A stretch of DNA of 7,065 nucleotides from an uncultured Clostridia bacterium (lineage in GTDB: Bacteria; Bacillota_A; Clostridia; TANB77; CAG-508). Where the stretch lies: the NCBI GenBank assembly GCA_947369305.1, contig CANBLA010000051.1, forward strand, positions 1-7,065, given 5' to 3'. The position numbers and the translations under genes were made by a program. Positions 5,332-7,065 of the stretch are shown here, one piece after another. Under the pieces are notes generated by a model, which searched no databases, was not told the origin of the DNA, and saw only the letters and a list, made by a program, of their open reading frames with translations. How positions within the stretch are numbered: the stretch's first letter is position 1; every line of letters starts with the position of its first letter.

Positions 5332-6327
5332 CTATTTTATTTTCATCGGTTTTAACAAACTAATCGCTTTTCTATTTAATTCATATAATGCTTTTGAGCT
5401 GATTCCAATTACAACCCAACTCATGATATAAACACATAAAACACCGTATTTATCTAAATTTATACCTACAAAATTCTCAAGTAATTTCATAATTACAAAA
5501 TGATGCGTTAAAAAAATTGCGTACGAATACCTACTTAATTCTTGAATAACATTTTTCAAAAATATCCCTTTTATTTTTTCTCCCACATAACTTAGAACAA
5601 ACATTAATCCATATCCAATTAAATTTCCCACTATAATAACGCTAATTGGTGTATTGGTATTTAAATACCAAACAATCACACAAAAAATCATAGCTACTAT
5701 CGCATATTTCAATTTTAATTTTGGATGATATTCAATCCAGTACATGCCAAATAAAAAACTATATGAGCATACCACCAAATTATAATTTAATGGCATTTTA
5801 AAATGACTGAAAAAAATTACCACCAGATTAACAAGTGTTGCGATCAAAAAGAAAATTTTGGGATATTTTTTCATAGCCATTCTAAAAAACGGAAACAATA
5901 AATATATTAACACAATGCAACCAATAAACCATTCTCCAATTAAGTAGAAGGTTTTTGTATAAACACTTAAATATCCATCCATTCCTAAAACTGATATACC
6001 CAATTTATAAATTGGTAAATCTAAGAAAAATCCTTTATTTCCATAGAAAATATATAAGAATACTAAAGAATACGCAATCCAAAACATTGGATAGATTCCT
6101 AAAAATCGTTTTTTTAAATAACTTTTTATTTCAAATTCGTCTTTATACTGGTACATCAAAGATGCTCCTGAAATAACAAAAAATATTGAAACTCCAACAA
6201 TTCCTCCAATTCCATTAATAATGATGTCATACTTTAAAAAATATTCTGCAAAAAAATGATAATTAACAATCATCAACATTGCTACTGCTCTGATAAAATC
6301 TAAATAAAATATTCTCTTTTTTTCCAT
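5332..6327 (-). CDS. Acyltransferase-3 family membrane O-acyltransferase (OafA/YrhL type), 331 aa
   Basis: This is a multi-pass membrane protein of the acyltransferase-3 family, which moves acyl (usually acetyl) groups across the membrane onto surface sugars or lipids. Family signatures: YLDFIRAVAMLMIVNYHF at 8-25, holding the conserved R13 and H24; FFVISGASLMYQ at 49-60; the RFLGIYP element at 74-80 (usually RRxxRxxP); GEWFIGC at 131-137; and SYAIFLTHHF at 268-277 near the end. About ten hydrophobic segments are visible, as expected. There is no C-terminal SGNH domain of the OatA type. The start at 6327 is chosen because GGGAG lies 5 bases upstream; the in-frame ATG at 6339 has only A/T before it and would contain that ribosome site. 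It begins 19 bases after the end of ymdB, suggesting co-transcription. The acceptor is unknown. The stop is 30 bases from the spoVT promoter, with no convincing terminator between. Confidence 0.93.
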   Translation of the reverse strand: MEKKRIFYLDFIRAVAMLMIVNYHFFAEYFLKYDIIINGIGGIVGVSIFFVISGASLMYQYKDEFEIKSYLKKRFLGIYPMFWIAYSLVFLYIFYGNKGFFLDLPIYKLGISVLGMDGYLSVYTKTFYLIGEWFIGCIVLIYLLFPFFRMAMKKYPKIFFLIATLVNLVVIFFSHFKMPLNYNLVVCSYSFLFGMYWIEYHPKLKLKYAIVAMIFCVIVWYLNTNTPISVIIVGNLIGYGLMFVLSYVGEKIKGIFLKNVIQELSRYSYAIFLTHHFVIMKLLENFVGINLDKYGVLCVYIMSWVVIGISSKALYELNRKAISLLKPMKIK

Positions 6328-6332
6328 AATTT

Positions 6333-6337
6333 CTCCC
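6333..6337 (-). promoter_or_regulatory. Ribosome binding site fixing the acyltransferase start at 6327
   Basis: GGGAG on the minus strand lies 5 bases before the ATG at 6327. The upstream in-frame ATG at 6339 would place this ribosome site inside codons 1-3 and has only A/T bases ahead of it. The shorter product also begins with the family's usual short basic leader (MEKKRIFYLDF). Confidence 0.8.
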
Positions 6338-6346
6338 ATTTTATTT

Positions 6347-7065
6347 TTATAAATTAATTCTTTCTATTTGGATCACTTTATTGGTAGTATCCTCAACTTC
6401 AAAGAGACAGCTATTAATCATGGCTTCGCCTTCGGCTATTTTGTAGCGCTCTGGAAGTGATGTTTCAAATCTTTTGAAGGAAACATTGATGTCCATTCCA
6501 ATGACAGAGTTTTTGGGTCCTGTCATACCAATGTCAGTAATGTAGGCAGTTCCTTTTGGCAAAATTTTTTCATCTGCTGTTTGAACATGGGTGTGTGTGC
6601 CAAAAACAATGGTCGCTTCTCCGTCTAAATAGTAGCCTAACGCGATTTTTTCAGCAGTTGCTTCTGCATGAAAATCTACGATAATAATGTCTACTTGTGA
6701 TTTTATGTTTTGAATGATTTCTTTTGCTGTTAAAAATGGATTTTCTGATAAAATCCCCATTGTTACTCGACCAATTAAATTGATTACTGCAATCTTTTTA
6801 CCTTTTTTCTCAAGAATGGTATAACCATTTCCGGGATTATTGGCTGGATAATTGGCTGGTCTTACAATCGTTTTTTCGTCAATGAACGAAAAAATATCTT
6901 TTTTGCCCCAAGTATGATTTCCCATGGTGACCACATCAACATTTAATTTTAAAATATCACGATATATTTTTTCGGTAATTCCCATTCCTTCTGCAGAATT
7001 TTCACCATTTACAATGATAAAATCAATTTGCTTTTGTTGTACTAAATTCGGAAGACATTCTTTTA
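6347..7065 (-). CDS. ymdB: YmdB-family metallophosphoesterase, 5' end cut by window edge
   Basis: The frame is open from the right edge to a TAA at 6347, giving 238 visible residues; family members have about 260, so roughly 25 N-terminal residues including the first metal-binding Asp are off the window. In B. subtilis, YmdB is a phosphodiesterase affecting biofilm and motility decisions. Metal and active-site motifs are visible, numbered from the first visible codon: NGEN at 19-22, MGNHTW at 47-52, DFHAEATAEK at 130-139 and GTHTHVQTAD at 155-164. Together they give the Glu/Asn, Asn/His and three His ligands expected for a di-metal centre. The tail MTGPKNSVIGMD at 180-191 is also typical. An internal ATG at 6985 could be mistaken for the start, but conserved sequence continues upstream of it (VNGENSAEG), so it is not the start. 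In many Firmicutes ymdB follows rny; that cannot be tested here. Confidence 0.95.
   Translation of the reverse strand, partial: KECLPNLVQQKQIDFIIVNGENSAEGMGITEKIYRDILKLNVDVVTMGNHTWGKKDIFSFIDEKTIVRPANYPANNPGNGYTILEKKGKKIAVINLIGRVTMGILSENPFLTAKEIIQNIKSQVDIIIVDFHAEATAEKIALGYYLDGEATIVFGTHTHVQTADEKILPKGTAYITDIGMTGPKNSVIGMDINVSFKRFETSLPERYKIAEGEAMINSCLFEVEDTTNKVIQIERINL

Noticed and set aside
4834..5355. Plus-strand open frames opposite spoVT and its promoter region
   Set aside because: They are antisense to a highly conserved gene and have no supporting signals.
1..7065. CRISPR array, tRNA/rRNA, transposase or phage genes
   Set aside because: No regularly spaced repeats, no cloverleaf or rRNA-like sequence and no transposase motif were seen; the only repeats are the two 63-base modules.

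Overview
The window comes from an AT-rich, low-GC Gram-positive bacterium, most likely an endospore-forming member of the Firmicutes (Clostridia-like). The main evidence is an almost textbook SpoVT (forespore transcription factor) with a matching sigma-G-type promoter, a YmdB-type metallophosphoesterase and a Gram-positive-style HolA. No species can be named. All eight genes lie on the minus strand, so transcription runs from high to low coordinates. The standard bacterial code fits, and TTG is used as a start codon at least once.

Region by region, in transcription order. (1) 7065-5332: the 3' part of ymdB, whose N-terminus lies off the right edge, followed after 19 bases by a membrane acyltransferase-3 (OafA/YrhL type). 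(2) 5331-4613: spoVT, with its own sigma-G-like promoter, a strong ribosome binding site in front of a TTG start, and a terminator directly after the stop. (3) 4608-3279: a single-gene unit for a 407-residue membrane-anchored, pilin/TadE-like surface protein of unknown function, with its own sigma-A promoter and terminator. (4) 3277-1: holA (DNA polymerase III delta) with its own promoter, then a MaoC-like hydratase, an SDR oxidoreductase and a membrane-anchored SGNH-fold protein that runs off the left edge. The last three genes are spaced 11-12 bases apart and look like one operon, with holA possibly at its head.

The genes mix housekeeping and sporulation (holA, ymdB, spoVT) with cell-surface work (acyltransferase, SGNH protein, anchored surface protein). 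A reasonable inference is that MaoC plus SDR make or modify an acyl group and that the SGNH protein works on acyl esters outside the membrane. The substrates cannot be read from the sequence.

The most unusual structure is a 63-base terminator-plus-promoter module present twice in direct orientation (3249-3311 and 4580-4642, 56 of 63 bases identical by eye, no gaps). The two copies bracket the surface-protein gene exactly, so it looks like a self-contained cassette placed between spoVT and holA.
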